Source: Alphaproteobacteria bacterium | GTDB taxonomy: Bacteria; Pseudomonadota; Alphaproteobacteria; Micropepsales; Micropepsaceae | DNA: 64,000 nucleotides | Assembly (NCBI GenBank): GCA_021325375.1 | Contig: JAJPHG010000020.1 | Location: 1 to 64,000, forward strand | Reading direction: 5' to 3' | Shown here: positions 24,780-34,048 of the stretch, in pieces | How positions within the stretch are numbered: position 1 is the first letter of the stretch | Layout: every line of letters begins with the position of its first letter | The notes under the pieces: generated by a model | Told to the model about the DNA's origin: nothing | Databases searched by the model: none | What the model saw: the letters and a program-made list of their open reading frames with translations, nothing else | Position numbers and translations under genes: made by a program

Positions 24780-26069
24780 ATGACCGCCCCTCTCCGCATC
24801 GCCATCGCAGGCCTGGGCACCGTCGGCGGCGGCGTGCTCAAGGCGCTGCAGCTGCGCGCGCATGAGCTCGCCGAGCGGGCGGAGCGCAGGCTGGAAGTCG
24901 TCGCGGTGTCGGCGCGCGACCGTTCGAAGAAGCGCGCGGGCGACGTATCGAAGGCTTTCTGGCATGAGGAAGCGGCGGCGCTCGCCGGTTCCGAGGCCGA
25001 CGTCGTCGTCGAGTTGATCGGCGGCGAGGGCGGATCCGCGCTCGCGCTCATCGAGACGGCGCTCGCGAACGGCAAGCACGTCGTCACCGCGAACAAGGCG
25101 CTGCTCGCCAAGCACGGCGCGCGGCTGGCGGCGCAGGCCGAGAAGGGGAACCTGGCGCTCAAATTCGAGGCGGCGGCGGCGGGCGGCATCCCCATCGTCA
25201 AGGCGCTGCGCGAGAGCCTGATCGCGCATGGAATAAACTCCGTACACGGAATACTGAACGGTACCTGCAACTTCATCCTCACCGACATGGAGAAGACCGG
25301 CCGCTCCTTCGCCGAGGTGCTGAAAGAGGCGCAGGCGCTCGGCTATGCCGAGGCCGATCCCGCGCTCGATGTCGGCGGCGGCGACACGGCGCACAAGCTG
25401 GCGCTGCTCGCGAGCCTCGCCTTCGGCACCGCGCCCGACCTGAAGCACATGCACGTCGAAGGCATCGCGCATATCACGCAGGCCGATATCGGCTATGCGC
25501 GCGAGTTCGGCTACCGCATCAAGCTGCTCGGCGTCGCGCGCCGCGTGGGCGGCGGCATCGAGCAGCGCGTGCAGCCCGCGATGGTGCGCGCCGGAACGCC
25601 GCTCGGCGCCGTCGACGGCGCGTTCAACGCCGTCGCTGTCGACGCGGGCGAGGCCGGCCCGTTCTTCTTCGAGGGCCGCGGCGCGGGCGAGGGGCCGACG
25701 GCCTCGGCGGTGATCGCCGACATCGTCGACATCGCGCTCGGCTCCTTCGAGCCAGCTTTCGGCAAGCCCGCTCACACGCTGACCCCGCTGGTCCCCGCGC
25801 CCGAGGGCACGGCCGCGTCGGCCTATTATCTGCGTTTCGACGTGCTCGACATCCCCGGCGTCGTCGCCGAGATCGCGGGACGGCTGGCCGAGGCGCAGGT
25901 CTCCATCGAGAGCATGCTGCAGCGCGGCCGCAACCCGGGCGAGGCGGTGTCGATCGTGATGATCACCCACGAAACTCCACAACTTGCCGTGGCGCGCGCC
26001 TTGAAGAGCATCGCCACCTCCGACAAGGTCCTTGGCGCCCCGAGCATGATTCCGATGGAGATGGGGTAG
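24780..26069 (+). CDS. hom: Homoserine dehydrogenase
   Basis: NAD(P)H-dependent reduction of aspartate semialdehyde to homoserine (Thr/Met/Ile branch). 429 aa. The Rossmann loop GLGTVGGG is at residues 11-18, followed by VVTANKALLAKHG, the GILNGTCNFIL active-site strand and AEADPALDVGGGDTAHKL. The last ~85 residues are an ACT domain (FDVLDIPGVVAEIAGRLAEA), giving threonine feedback control. hom-glpX-recJ is a conserved alphaproteobacterial order. The start is just downstream of repeat A4. Confidence 0.96.
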   Translation: MTAPLRIAIAGLGTVGGGVLKALQLRAHELAERAERRLEVVAVSARDRSKKRAGDVSKAFWHEEAAALAGSEADVVVELIGGEGGSALALIETALANGKHVVTANKALLAKHGARLAAQAEKGNLALKFEAAAAGGIPIVKALRESLIAHGINSVHGILNGTCNFILTDMEKTGRSFAEVLKEAQALGYAEADPALDVGGGDTAHKLALLASLAFGTAPDLKHMHVEGIAHITQADIGYAREFGYRIKLLGVARRVGGGIEQRVQPAMVRAGTPLGAVDGAFNAVAVDAGEAGPFFFEGRGAGEGPTASAVIADIVDIALGSFEPAFGKPAHTLTPLVPAPEGTAASAYYLRFDVLDIPGVVAEIAGRLAEAQVSIESMLQRGRNPGEAVSIVMITHETPQLAVARALKSIATSDKVLGAPSMIPMEMG

Positions 26070-26082
26070 GATTGGAGCAACG

Positions 26083-26202
26083 CGTCGTCCTTCGAGGCTC
26101 CCCCGGCACAAGGCCGGGGTCGCACCTCAGGATGACGCGACTGCTAAATTAGGTCCGTCACCCTGAGGTGCGAGCCCGTAGGGCGAGCCTCGAAGGGCGA
26201 CG
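26083..26202. repeat. Palindromic intergenic repeat, family B
   Basis: Nested inverted repeat. Outer arms CGTCGTCCTTCGAGGCTC and GAGCCTCGAAGGGCGACG differ by one base; inner arms CGCACCTCAGGATGACG and CGTCACCCTGAGGTGCG differ by one base. The CACCTCAGGATGA core resembles a widely scattered alphaproteobacterial REP-like sequence. It lies between hom and glpX. Confidence 0.85.
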
Positions 26203-26260
26203 GGCCGCTAGGCGCAAGCCAATACGACGTATACTGAAGAACAAGAAAGCGGGAGCAAAC

Positions 26261-27223
26261 ATGTCGTCAGGCCATCTCGATCGTGCCTTCGCGCTGGAAG
26301 CGGTCCGTGTCACCGAAGCGGCGGCGGTGTCGGCCGCGCGCCGGATCGGACGCGGCGACGAGCATGCCGCCGACCAGGCGGCGGTGGAGGCGATGCGCCG
26401 CGCCTTCAACATCCTGCCCATCGACGGCACGGTGGTGATCGGCGAGGGCGAGCGCGACGAGGCGCCGATGCTCTATATCGGCGAGAAGGTCGGCTCGGGC
26501 GGCATCAAGGTCGACATCGCGCTCGACCCGCTCGAGGGCACGACCTTGACCGCCAAGGCGCTGCCCAACGCGCTCGCGGTGATGGCGATGGCCGAGCCCG
26601 GCACGCTGCTCAACGCGCCCGACACCTATATGGACAAGATCGCGATCGGCCCCGGCTACAAGGACGGCACGATCGATCTGGACGCCGAGCCGGCGGATAA
26701 CATCGCCTCGCTCGCCAAGGCCAAGGGCGTGAAGCCGTCCGACATCACCGCGCTGATCCTCGACCGTCCCAGGCACGAGAAGATCATCGCCTCGGTGCGC
26801 CGCGCGGGCGCCAAGGTCGCGCTCATCACCGACGGCGACGTCGCGGGCGTGATCGCGACGACCGATCCGTCCACCGGCATCGACATCTATATCGGCCAGG
26901 GCGGCGCGCCCGAGGGCGTGCTCGCGGCGGCGGCGTTGCGCTGCGTCGGCGGCCAGATCCAGACGCGCCTCGTCTTCCGGAAGGACGACGAGCGCGCCCG
27001 CGCCGCCAAGCTCGGCATCACCGATTTCAACAGGAAGTACTCGCTGATGGACCTCGCCTCCGGCGACGTCGTGTTCTCGGCGACCGGCGTGACCGACGGC
27101 TCGATGCTGAGCGGCGTCAAGGTCGGCCGCGAGTTCGTCCAGACGGAGAGCATCGTGATGCGCTCGGCGACCGGCACGGTGCGCTGGATCAAGGCCAGGC
27201 ACCGGCGCAGGGATATCGGCTGA
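26261..27223 (+). CDS. glpX: Class II fructose-1,6-bisphosphatase
   Basis: Gluconeogenic phosphatase releasing fructose 6-phosphate. 320 aa. The family marks are VVIGEGERDEAPMLYIGEKV, the metal-binding DPLEGTTLTAK and ITDGDVAGVI. A GGGAG ribosome site precedes the ATG at 26261. It sits between hom and recJ as in many alphaproteobacteria, though a REP-like element and a second palindrome flank it. Confidence 0.96.
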   Translation: MSSGHLDRAFALEAVRVTEAAAVSAARRIGRGDEHAADQAAVEAMRRAFNILPIDGTVVIGEGERDEAPMLYIGEKVGSGGIKVDIALDPLEGTTLTAKALPNALAVMAMAEPGTLLNAPDTYMDKIAIGPGYKDGTIDLDAEPADNIASLAKAKGVKPSDITALILDRPRHEKIIASVRRAGAKVALITDGDVAGVIATTDPSTGIDIYIGQGGAPEGVLAAAALRCVGGQIQTRLVFRKDDERARAAKLGITDFNRKYSLMDLASGDVVFSATGVTDGSMLSGVKVGREFVQTESIVMRSATGTVRWIKARHRRRDIG

Positions 27224-27230
27224 CCGCTAC

Positions 27231-27276
27231 TGTCATTCCCGGCGAGAACCGCTCGCGGTGCTCGCCGGGAATGACA
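27231..27276. repeat. Palindromic intergenic repeat, family C (clean copy)
   Basis: Perfect 16-bp inverted repeat TGTCATTCCCGGCGAG / CTCGCCGGGAATGACA around a 14-nt centre, directly after glpX. A related copy lies at 45099-45153. It could fold into a strong hairpin and end the glpX transcript. Confidence 0.88.
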
Positions 27277-27302
27277 ATGAGTTTTTGGGCTAGGGTAGCG
27301 CG

Positions 27303-29057
27303 ATGTCGACTCATCTTGCCGTTCGCGAAATCGCCGCTTTCAGCGTCACCCGCTCCTTTTCCGGGCGGCGCTGGGTGCTGGCGAAGAGCGACGAGGAGGC
27401 GGTGCGGGCGTTGATGCGCGCGCACGACATGCCGCTGGCGCTGGCGCAGCTGCTCGCGTCGCGCGGCGTGGGCGCGGACGAGGCGCGCGATTTCCTGGGG
27501 CCCACCTTAAAGCGGCTGCTGCCCGAGCCTTCGGCGTTCAAGGACATGGACAAGGCGGTGGCGCGCGCCGTCCGCGCGGTGGAGCAGGGCGAGCGTATCG
27601 CGATCTTCGGCGATTACGACGTCGACGGCTCGTGCTCCGCGGCGTTGCTGCATGATTTCTTCCGCGCGCTCAGCATCGAAACGCGCATCTACATTCCCGA
27701 CCGCATGACGGAGGGCTATGGGCCGTCGGCAGCGGCGATGCGCACCCTCGCGGACGAGGGTGCGCGAATGGTCATCACGGTGGATTGCGGCGCGGCGGCG
27801 ACCGAGGCGCTCATTGCCGCGCGCGACGCGGGCCTCGACGTGATCGTGCTCGACCATCACCGCGCCGACGCGCCCGCGCCCGCCTTCGCGCAGGTCAATC
27901 CCAACCAGCACGGCGACACGTCGGGCCAGGGACATCTGAGCGCGGCGGGCGTGACGTTCCTGTTCGCGGTCGCGCTCAATCGCGCGCTGCGCAGATGGTA
28001 TGCGGCGCGCGGCATGGCCGAGCCCGATCTGCGCGAGGCGCTCGATCTCGTGGCGCTCGCGACGGTTTGCGACGTGGTGCCGTTGATTAGCGTCAACCGC
28101 GCCTTCGTGCGCGCCGGGCTGGCGCAGCTCATGCAGCTGAAGCGGCCCGGCCTGGCGGCGCTCGCCGAGGTCGCGCGCACAGCCCAGCCCTTCACGGCGT
28201 ATCATTGCGGCTATATCTTCGGGCCGCGCATCAATGCCGGCGGGCGGGTCGGGCGCTGCAGCCTCGGCGTCGATCTTCTGACGACGCGCGACGCGTCGAC
28301 GGCACGCGAATTCGCAGCTGCGCTCGACGTTCACAACCAGGAGCGCCAGGCGATCGAGAAGGCGATCCTCGACGAGGCGATCGCGCATGCCGGCGCGCAA
28401 GACAACGCGCCGTTCCTGTTCCTCGCACGCGAGGGCTGGCATCCGGGCGTCGTCGGCATCGTCGCGGGAAGGCTGAAGGACCGCTTCGGCAAGCCCGCTT
28501 TCGTCGCAGGCTTCGAAGGCGGGATGGGCCGCGGCTCGGCGCGCTCGGTCGCGGGCGTCGACATCGGCGCGGTCGTGCGCGCGGCGAAGGAGGCGGGCGT
28601 CGTCGAAAGCGGCGGCGGTCATGCGATGGCCGCGGGTTTCTCGCTCATGCAAAGCCGGCGCGAGGCGTTCCACGCCTTCCTCGCCGCACAGGATTTCGCG
28701 GTCACGGACGCGCTCGATCTCAACGTGGACGCGATGATCTCGGGCGCGAGCGAAGCGCTGGTGCGCGACATCGCCCATGCCGGACCGTTCGGCGCCGGCA
28801 ATCCCGAGCCGGTCTTCGCCGTCGCCGACGCGCGCGTCGCCTATGCCGATGTGGTGGGCCAGGACCATGTGAAGCTGCGTCTCGAAGGCGGGCTGGACGC
28901 GATCGCATTCCGCTGCGCCGACCAGCCGCTGGGCAAGGGGCTTCTGGCCTCGCGTGGCAAGCGCATCCACGCCGCCGGACGGCTTCGGACCGACGCCTGG
29001 AACGGCCGGGTTCGGGTTCAGCTGCACCTCGATGACGCCGCCGCGGCGGGGGTCTAG
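27303..29057 (+). CDS. recJ: Single-stranded-DNA-specific exonuclease RecJ
   Basis: 5'-3' ssDNA exonuclease of recombination and repair. 584 aa, normal length. The DHH-superfamily motifs are visible: FGDYDVDGSCSAALL (motif I), VITVDCGAA, LDHHRADAP (DHH), then GPRINAGGRVG and the DHHA1 box SGGGHAMAAGFS. A C-terminal OB-like part closes the protein. ATG at 27303. Last gene of the hom-glpX-recJ cluster, followed by tRNA-Glu. Confidence 0.96.
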   Translation: MSTHLAVREIAAFSVTRSFSGRRWVLAKSDEEAVRALMRAHDMPLALAQLLASRGVGADEARDFLGPTLKRLLPEPSAFKDMDKAVARAVRAVEQGERIAIFGDYDVDGSCSAALLHDFFRALSIETRIYIPDRMTEGYGPSAAAMRTLADEGARMVITVDCGAAATEALIAARDAGLDVIVLDHHRADAPAPAFAQVNPNQHGDTSGQGHLSAAGVTFLFAVALNRALRRWYAARGMAEPDLREALDLVALATVCDVVPLISVNRAFVRAGLAQLMQLKRPGLAALAEVARTAQPFTAYHCGYIFGPRINAGGRVGRCSLGVDLLTTRDASTAREFAAALDVHNQERQAIEKAILDEAIAHAGAQDNAPFLFLAREGWHPGVVGIVAGRLKDRFGKPAFVAGFEGGMGRGSARSVAGVDIGAVVRAAKEAGVVESGGGHAMAAGFSLMQSRREAFHAFLAAQDFAVTDALDLNVDAMISGASEALVRDIAHAGPFGAGNPEPVFAVADARVAYADVVGQDHVKLRLEGGLDAIAFRCADQPLGKGLLASRGKRIHAAGRLRTDAWNGRVRVQLHLDDAAAAGV

Positions 29058-29117
29058 GCCCATCGCGCGAACCGTCTTGCCAAGCGCGGCGGGCGCCTTT
29101 ATAGCCCCGCGACCAAC

Positions 29118-29192
29118 GCGCCCTTCGTCTATCGGTTAGGACTCAAGATTTTCAATCTTGCAAGAGGGGTTCGACTCCCCTAGGGCGCGCCA
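29118..29192 (+). tRNA. tRNA-Glu (UUC)
   Basis: 75 nt with encoded CCA. Acceptor GCGCCCT/AGGGCGC, anticodon stem CAAGA/TCTTG around loop TTTTCAA (anticodon TTC), T arm AGGGG-TTCGACT-CCCCT. All arms pair fully. Confidence 0.96.
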
Positions 29193-29223
29193 CGATTCAG
29201 GTTATTTTTGAGGCGTGCGCACC

Positions 29224-30426
29224 ATGAAAAGAAGCCTTTCCATTCTGGCGGCGTTTCTTGGCTTGACTGCCGCGGCGACGCCGTCCTTCGGGGCGAAGCT
29301 TGACGTCCTTTATACCTTTGCCGGCTATTTCCCTCAAAAAGACGGGCAGGGGCCGGCGGCCGGAGTGGTCGCCGACGCACAAGGCAATCTCTACGGGACG
29401 ACCTTCGAAGGCGGCGCAAACAACGACGGGACCGTCTTCAAGCTCACACCCGATGGAACGGAGACCGTGCTCTATTCTTTTGCGGGGACGAAAGACGGCC
29501 GCAATCCCGCCGGCGCCCTGGTCATGGATGAGGACGGCAATCTCTTCGGCACGACGGGCAACGGCGGCGGGAATGGATGCACGCGCTCCGGCTGCGGGAC
29601 GATTTTCAAGATCGCGCCCGGCGGCACCGAAACCGTACTCTATTCCTTCAAGGGAACCGGCGACGGCGCGCATCCGAGCTCGCTTCTCATGGATGGTGCC
29701 GGAAATCTGTTCGGCGTGACGAACCAGGGTGGCGCGGGCTGCGCCGGCAATGGCTGCGGCGTCGTCTTCGAGTTCACCAGCGCCGGAAAGCTGAAGACGC
29801 TCTATACGTTCTCGGGCGGAGACGACGGCTCGAATCCGGATGCGCGGCTCATTGCCGATGCCTCGGGCAATCTCTACGGCACGGCTTCCGCCGGCGGCGC
29901 GTTCGGACAAGGCGTCGTGTTCCAGCTCTCGCCGGCGGGAGTGGAGAGCGTGCTCTATGCGTTTGCCGGCGGCACCGACGGATCCAGGCCCTTCAGCGGT
30001 CTGCTCATGGGCAAAAAGGGCGCCTTGTTCGGCACCACCGACGCGGGTGGCGGCTCGGGCTGCGGCGGGAGCGGATGTGGCGTGGTTTACCGCCTCGATT
30101 CCGATGGCACCGAAACCATCCTGCACGCCTTCGACGGCGATGACGGCCAGGGGCCCACCGCCGATCTGATCTCCGACGCGAGAGGCAATTTGTACGGCTC
30201 GGCCGAGATGGGCGGAACGAACAACGACGGGCTGCTGTTCAGGCTGACGCCCAAGGGCAAGTTCAGCGTCCTGCACGAATTCTGCAGCGCGCCGGAGTGC
30301 AGCGACGGGCGTCTTCCCGAAATTGTCGGCGGCATGATTGCCGACGGACAAGGGCGGCTTTACGGGACGGCTTTTGCGGGCGGCAACGACAACGCCGCCG
30401 GCATCGTTTTCCGGATCAAGGAGTAG
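29224..30426 (+). CDS. Secreted GloVer-repeat protein (2 of 4)
   Basis: 400 aa with a signal peptide of about 23 residues. About seven regular repeats of roughly 50 residues follow, each of the form LYGTT-x2-GG, DGTVFKL-P-G-TE-VLYSF-G-DG, typical of GloVer proteins. Several repeats carry a CxxxGCG insert (for example CTRSGCGTIFK), probably a disulfide. ATG at 29224; a GTG nine nt upstream is possible. It lies just after tRNA-Glu and opens the exported-protein island. Confidence 0.85.
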   Translation: MKRSLSILAAFLGLTAAATPSFGAKLDVLYTFAGYFPQKDGQGPAAGVVADAQGNLYGTTFEGGANNDGTVFKLTPDGTETVLYSFAGTKDGRNPAGALVMDEDGNLFGTTGNGGGNGCTRSGCGTIFKIAPGGTETVLYSFKGTGDGAHPSSLLMDGAGNLFGVTNQGGAGCAGNGCGVVFEFTSAGKLKTLYTFSGGDDGSNPDARLIADASGNLYGTASAGGAFGQGVVFQLSPAGVESVLYAFAGGTDGSRPFSGLLMGKKGALFGTTDAGGGSGCGGSGCGVVYRLDSDGTETILHAFDGDDGQGPTADLISDARGNLYGSAEMGGTNNDGLLFRLTPKGKFSVLHEFCSAPECSDGRLPEIVGGMIADGQGRLYGTAFAGGNDNAAGIVFRIKE

Positions 30427-30430
30427 CCGT

Positions 30431-31252
30431 CTACAGCTGATCCCAGATTCCGGAGAACACCGGCTTGCCGCTCAGCATTTGGCCGCTGGCGTCGCGCAGG
30501 CGGTAGCCTTGGGCTTTCATCGTCGCGTTCGCCTTGTGGAACTCGGCGGACGTCATCTGCGCGTTGGCCTGCCACGGCGCGCCGCTGTCCTTGTCGAAGA
30601 TCGCCGCGACGAAGACCGATTTGCTCTCGACCCCGAGCGAGATGCGCGTCGGGCGCAGGCCCTGTCCCGCGAGCGTCGTCGCCTGCTGCTGGTAGTCGCC
30701 GACCGTGAGCTGCGAGAACACTTGCTGCGAGGACGCGTCGCCCTTCTCCCAGATGCCGGCATAGCCCAGCCGCGCATCGACATGGGTGAGGCGGAAGCCG
30801 TTGCGCGTGCGCCCGGCGTTGAGCGCGTCGAAGGCCTGGCGGGTCATGGCGTGGCGCGAATGCCAGTCGGGTCCGGCGAGCTGCTCCCACGCCGCGGCGT
30901 AACGCACGCCCTCCTGCGTGTTGAACGCGCTGACGCGGCGCAGGCGATAGCCGCGCTTCTTGCCCTGGCGGGTGAACATCCGATAGGCGGTGTCGTCGAG
31001 CGTGTCGACCGCGTACCAGGCCGCGTCGGGCGAGGCGATGGCGATGACGCCGACATGGGGGATGTGATGCGCCTCGTCGCGGTGGATGAGGAGCTGCTGG
31101 AAAAGCTGCGCCGGCTCGATGCTGCGTCCGTTGCGTCCGCCGAGAGCCTTCGCGGCGCGGACGGCTGCACCCGCGAAGCTCAACTCGGTCGTGCCGGCCG
31201 TGGCCGCGAAAGCAGACGCCCATCCCAACGCCTGGCGGCGCGAAATCGTCAT
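30431..31252 (-). CDS. Probable Tat-exported protein with polyglycine-hydrolase-like (BTRD1) repeats
   Basis: 273 aa from the ATG at 31252. The leader begins MTISRRQALGWASAFAAT, a twin-arginine signal. The rest holds about four tandem units closing in (Y/F)-x-(A/G)-(I/V)-(W/F)-(E/D)-K, such as GYAGIWEK, FVAAIFDK and FSGIWDQ, each preceded by GYRL or GFRL. This matches the bacterial tandem repeat domain 1 of polyglycine hydrolases. No catalytic Ser motif is seen, so only the structural repeat part is present. It is convergent with the GloVer gene (4-nt gap). Confidence 0.65.
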   Translation of the reverse strand: MTISRRQALGWASAFAATAGTTELSFAGAAVRAAKALGGRNGRSIEPAQLFQQLLIHRDEAHHIPHVGVIAIASPDAAWYAVDTLDDTAYRMFTRQGKKRGYRLRRVSAFNTQEGVRYAAAWEQLAGPDWHSRHAMTRQAFDALNAGRTRNGFRLTHVDARLGYAGIWEKGDASSQQVFSQLTVGDYQQQATTLAGQGLRPTRISLGVESKSVFVAAIFDKDSGAPWQANAQMTSAEFHKANATMKAQGYRLRDASGQMLSGKPVFSGIWDQL

Positions 31253-31616
31253 TTTGGGAACCCCACACGCTTTTAATTTGTCGGCAACCATAGCAGCGCG
31301 GCCGCGTCCGCGCCAGCGAGCGCGCGATGCGCGAATGCATTTAGTTCAATAATGACGGGCTTTTCTCGCTATGGCGGTGTTGCACGAGCGTGCAATTCAA
31401 GATCGTCTCGATGGAACTTTTTCGTCCGCGCGGTTCCACCGGTTGCAGCTGATACTACTTGTGCGGGGAGACGCGGCGGCGCGATTTCGCGGAATAGCGC
31501 GGTTTTCGGGATGAACCGCAGCGGGACGCGCGCTTGCGGGTATATTCTATTTATAGTAGTCTTAATCATTCGAACAGATTTATGAGGTCGACGACAGACG
31601 ACAACGGGAGGACGCC
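31253..31616. other. Intergenic region, no gene supported
   Basis: 364 bp between divergent genes. The part from about 31535 to 31590 is AT-rich (TATATTCTATTTATAGT) and is the likely promoter area of the VWD gene. Short open frames on both strands lack a ribosome site and any recognisable pattern. Confidence 0.5.
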
Positions 31617-33533
31617 ATGAGATTTTCAGGCTCGGTGTGCGCACGCGTCACGGGAGTTCTCGGCATCGTCATGGCAACCGGCATCCTCGCGATGCCGTCC
31701 GCGCGCGCGGCTGAGCAGGCCGCGCCCACGCCCGTTCAGAAGCCTTCCACGGAGCCCGTCAGGCAGCCGCCAATCGCCGCCAGCCGCGAGGAGTGGCGCG
31801 CCGCGATGAAGAAGCTTGCCGTGCCGAGGAAGGGTTGCTTCAAATCCTCCTTCCCGCGCGTCGAGTGGCAGGAGGTGCCGTGCGCCGTCGCGGCGCCGCA
31901 TCCGTTCCCGCGACGGGGCTCGCCGGCGCCGGACACCGTCGGCAACGGCACGGATTTCTCGGCCCGCGTCGCCGGCAGCATGAGCAGCGCCGAAGGATCG
32001 TTCGACCCCGGCACCGTCGTGCCGCCCGGCGAGACGGGGCAGTCGTCCGGAAGCGGCGGGTCTGCCATAGCCGACGCCTATTCGCTGCAGCTCAACACCA
32101 ACACCTTCAACAACCCCCAATGCGGCGGCGTGCCGAGCTGCGGCTGGCAGCAGGTCGTGTTCTCGAACAAGACGCTTCCCCACCAACTGATCATGCAATA
32201 CTGGCTGATCGGCATCGGCACGTGTCCTTCCGCCGCCTGGACCCTCACCGGCTCGGGCTGCTTCATAAACAGCGGCGCCGCGACCACGGCCGCCTCCGAG
32301 CCCGCCACGAACCTGCCGAACATGACCCTGACCCTGACCGCGGTCCCGGGAGGCCTGGACACGGCGACGTTGTGGGACGGAAGCAACGCCTACACGGTCA
32401 CGAACAACGACAGCTTTCTCAACTTGTCCTCGAGCTGGACCGACGTCGAATACAACGTCGTCGGCGACTGCTGCTTCTTCTCGGCCAATTTCGCCGCCAA
32501 CACGACGATGATCGTCCGCGACACCACGCATAACGGCACCACGAACGCGCCGATGTGCGAGCTGGAAGGGTTCACCGGCGAGGTCAACAATCTCACTCTC
32601 GTCGGCACGCCCGCGTTGGGGACGGGACCGTCGCCGGCGATCGTGTTCACGCAGAGCAACGTGCCCGGCACGCCGGCGTCGTGCTCGGCGGCGAGCGGCA
32701 TCGGCGACGTGCACCTGACGACGCTGAGCGGCCTCTACTACGACTTCCAGGCCGCCGGCGATTTCCTGCAGCTCGCGGACGGCGACGATTTCGCGGTCCA
32801 GACGCGGCAGGTGTCGGGCGCGCCGAACTGGCCCAACGCCGACATCAACAAGGAGGTGGGCGCGCGCTTCGGCAAGACGCGCGTCGCGATCTGCCAGGCG
32901 CCGACGCGCGTCGAGATCGACGGCCGTGTCAGGGAGCTCAAGGACGGGCAGAGCGTCACGCTCGGCGACGGCACCGTCGTGTGGCGCAACGGCGAGGTCT
33001 ACTCCGCCCGCGGCGCCAACGGCGACGGCATCCGCGCCGACGTGGTCGGTCCCTATATCAACCTCTATGTCGGGCTCGGCCACGCGCCGACCTCGGCGAC
33101 GCGCGGCCTGATGGTCAATCCGAACGGCAATCCCAACCAGATCGCGACGCGGTCGGGCGCGGTTCTGAACGAGCCGGTGTCGTTCGACAACCTCTACGGC
33201 GTCTACGGCGACAGCTGGCGCGTGCCGCGGGAAGAGTCGCTCATGTGCAAGGACGAGCGGATCGAAACCGGCAACCCGAAGGCGCCGTTCTACGCCGGAA
33301 ACCTGGAGCCGCAGGTGCGCGAGCGCGCCCAGAAGGTGTGCAACGGCGCGGGCGTGAAGGTGCCGGCGCTGCTCGAGTCCTGCATCATCGACGTCGCCGT
33401 GCTCGGCAACGAAAACGCCGCCAAGGTGTTCACGACCTTGCCTGCGCCGGTCAAGGTCGGCCAGGCCGGGATGCGCTGTCGCGAGTCCGAGTACGGCAAA
33501 TGCCTCCCGAGCGAGGGCGAGCGGAAGTATTAG
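31617..33533 (+). CDS. Secreted protein with bacterial VWD-like and C8-like domains
   Basis: 638 aa; signal peptide about residues 1-31. Residues 32-130 are low-complexity and Pro-rich; about 150-350 form a Cys-containing domain of unknown type. Residues about 362-545 begin GDVHLTTLSGLYYDFQAAGD, the hallmark of a von Willebrand type D domain, and end WRVPREESLMC. The last ~90 residues (RAQKVCNGAGV, LLESCIIDVAVLG) resemble the C8 domain that follows VWD. Such proteins are secreted adhesins or matrix proteins. ATG preceded by GGGAGG. A hairpin follows. Confidence 0.78.
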   Translation: MRFSGSVCARVTGVLGIVMATGILAMPSARAAEQAAPTPVQKPSTEPVRQPPIAASREEWRAAMKKLAVPRKGCFKSSFPRVEWQEVPCAVAAPHPFPRRGSPAPDTVGNGTDFSARVAGSMSSAEGSFDPGTVVPPGETGQSSGSGGSAIADAYSLQLNTNTFNNPQCGGVPSCGWQQVVFSNKTLPHQLIMQYWLIGIGTCPSAAWTLTGSGCFINSGAATTAASEPATNLPNMTLTLTAVPGGLDTATLWDGSNAYTVTNNDSFLNLSSSWTDVEYNVVGDCCFFSANFAANTTMIVRDTTHNGTTNAPMCELEGFTGEVNNLTLVGTPALGTGPSPAIVFTQSNVPGTPASCSAASGIGDVHLTTLSGLYYDFQAAGDFLQLADGDDFAVQTRQVSGAPNWPNADINKEVGARFGKTRVAICQAPTRVEIDGRVRELKDGQSVTLGDGTVVWRNGEVYSARGANGDGIRADVVGPYINLYVGLGHAPTSATRGLMVNPNGNPNQIATRSGAVLNEPVSFDNLYGVYGDSWRVPREESLMCKDERIETGNPKAPFYAGNLEPQVRERAQKVCNGAGVKVPALLESCIIDVAVLGNENAAKVFTTLPAPVKVGQAGMRCRESEYGKCLPSEGERKY

Positions 33534-33541
33534 GGCTGCAA

Positions 33542-33569
33542 ATCCTCCCCCGTTCTTACGGGGGAGGAT
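33542..33569. terminator. Hairpin after the VWD protein gene
   Basis: Perfect 11-bp stem (33542-33552 with 33559-33569, ATCCTCCCCCG / CGGGGGAGGAT) with a 6-nt loop, 8 nt after the stop. No T-run on the plus strand, so it may instead be an intergenic palindromic repeat serving both convergent genes. Confidence 0.55.
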
Positions 33570-33588
33570 GATTCAAGTCGCTCAGAAG

Positions 33589-33765
33589 CTATTGCGGCAG
33601 GTAACCGGCGTGCCACGCCCATGCCGTGGCGCCCGCGATCGCGGCGATCGCGAACAGCCAGACCAGCGGATGTCGCCATCCGTGGCGGTGATCGATTTCG
33701 ATGTCGAGGATCGTGGAAAGGTGATTGCGAACGGGAAACTTGTCCCGGACATAAGGTCCATACAT
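33589..33765 (-). CDS. Small single-pass membrane protein
   Basis: 58 aa from the ATG at 33765, with GGGAGAA upstream as a good ribosome site. The N-terminal 33 residues are hydrophilic, then one hydrophobic helix (WLFAIAAIAGATAWAW) near the C-terminus. No family recognised. It lies between the VWD gene and the triple-repeat gene array, on the opposite strand. Confidence 0.6.
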   Translation of the reverse strand: MYGPYVRDKFPVRNHLSTILDIEIDHRHGWRHPLVWLFAIAAIAGATAWAWHAGYLPQ

Positions 33766-34048
33766 CGTGGTTCTCCCTGGCGGCCCCTTCAGTTGCCGCT
33801 TCCAAGGTAGGAGCCGTCGTCGCTGCTGCCAGCGATGTACTCTAAAATCCCAATTGGCCCCTATCGGACTCGTTGTCAATACCTAAGCGGGAGATTTCTG
33901 CGCGCGTAGAAGCGCGCGCGATGTCGTTCCAGTCCGTGACAATACCAAATACGCGTCGCGCCAGTCCAAGACGATGCGTTCCCGGCGACCTTATGTTCCG
34001 CGCGCGCAAAGCACATGCGCAGCGTCGTTGAACGTGAGGAGGATACGA

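Noticed and set aside
23035..24780. Minus-strand open frame extending phaC upstream to a 1206-residue protein
   Set aside because: The extension is antisense to the OmpA lipoprotein gene and repeat A4, is low-complexity Arg-rich, and the phaC family start is at 23034 with a ribosome site.
31352..31644. Short genes on either strand in the spacer before the VWD gene
   Set aside because: No ribosome site, no recognisable pattern, and they overlap each other and the probable promoter region.
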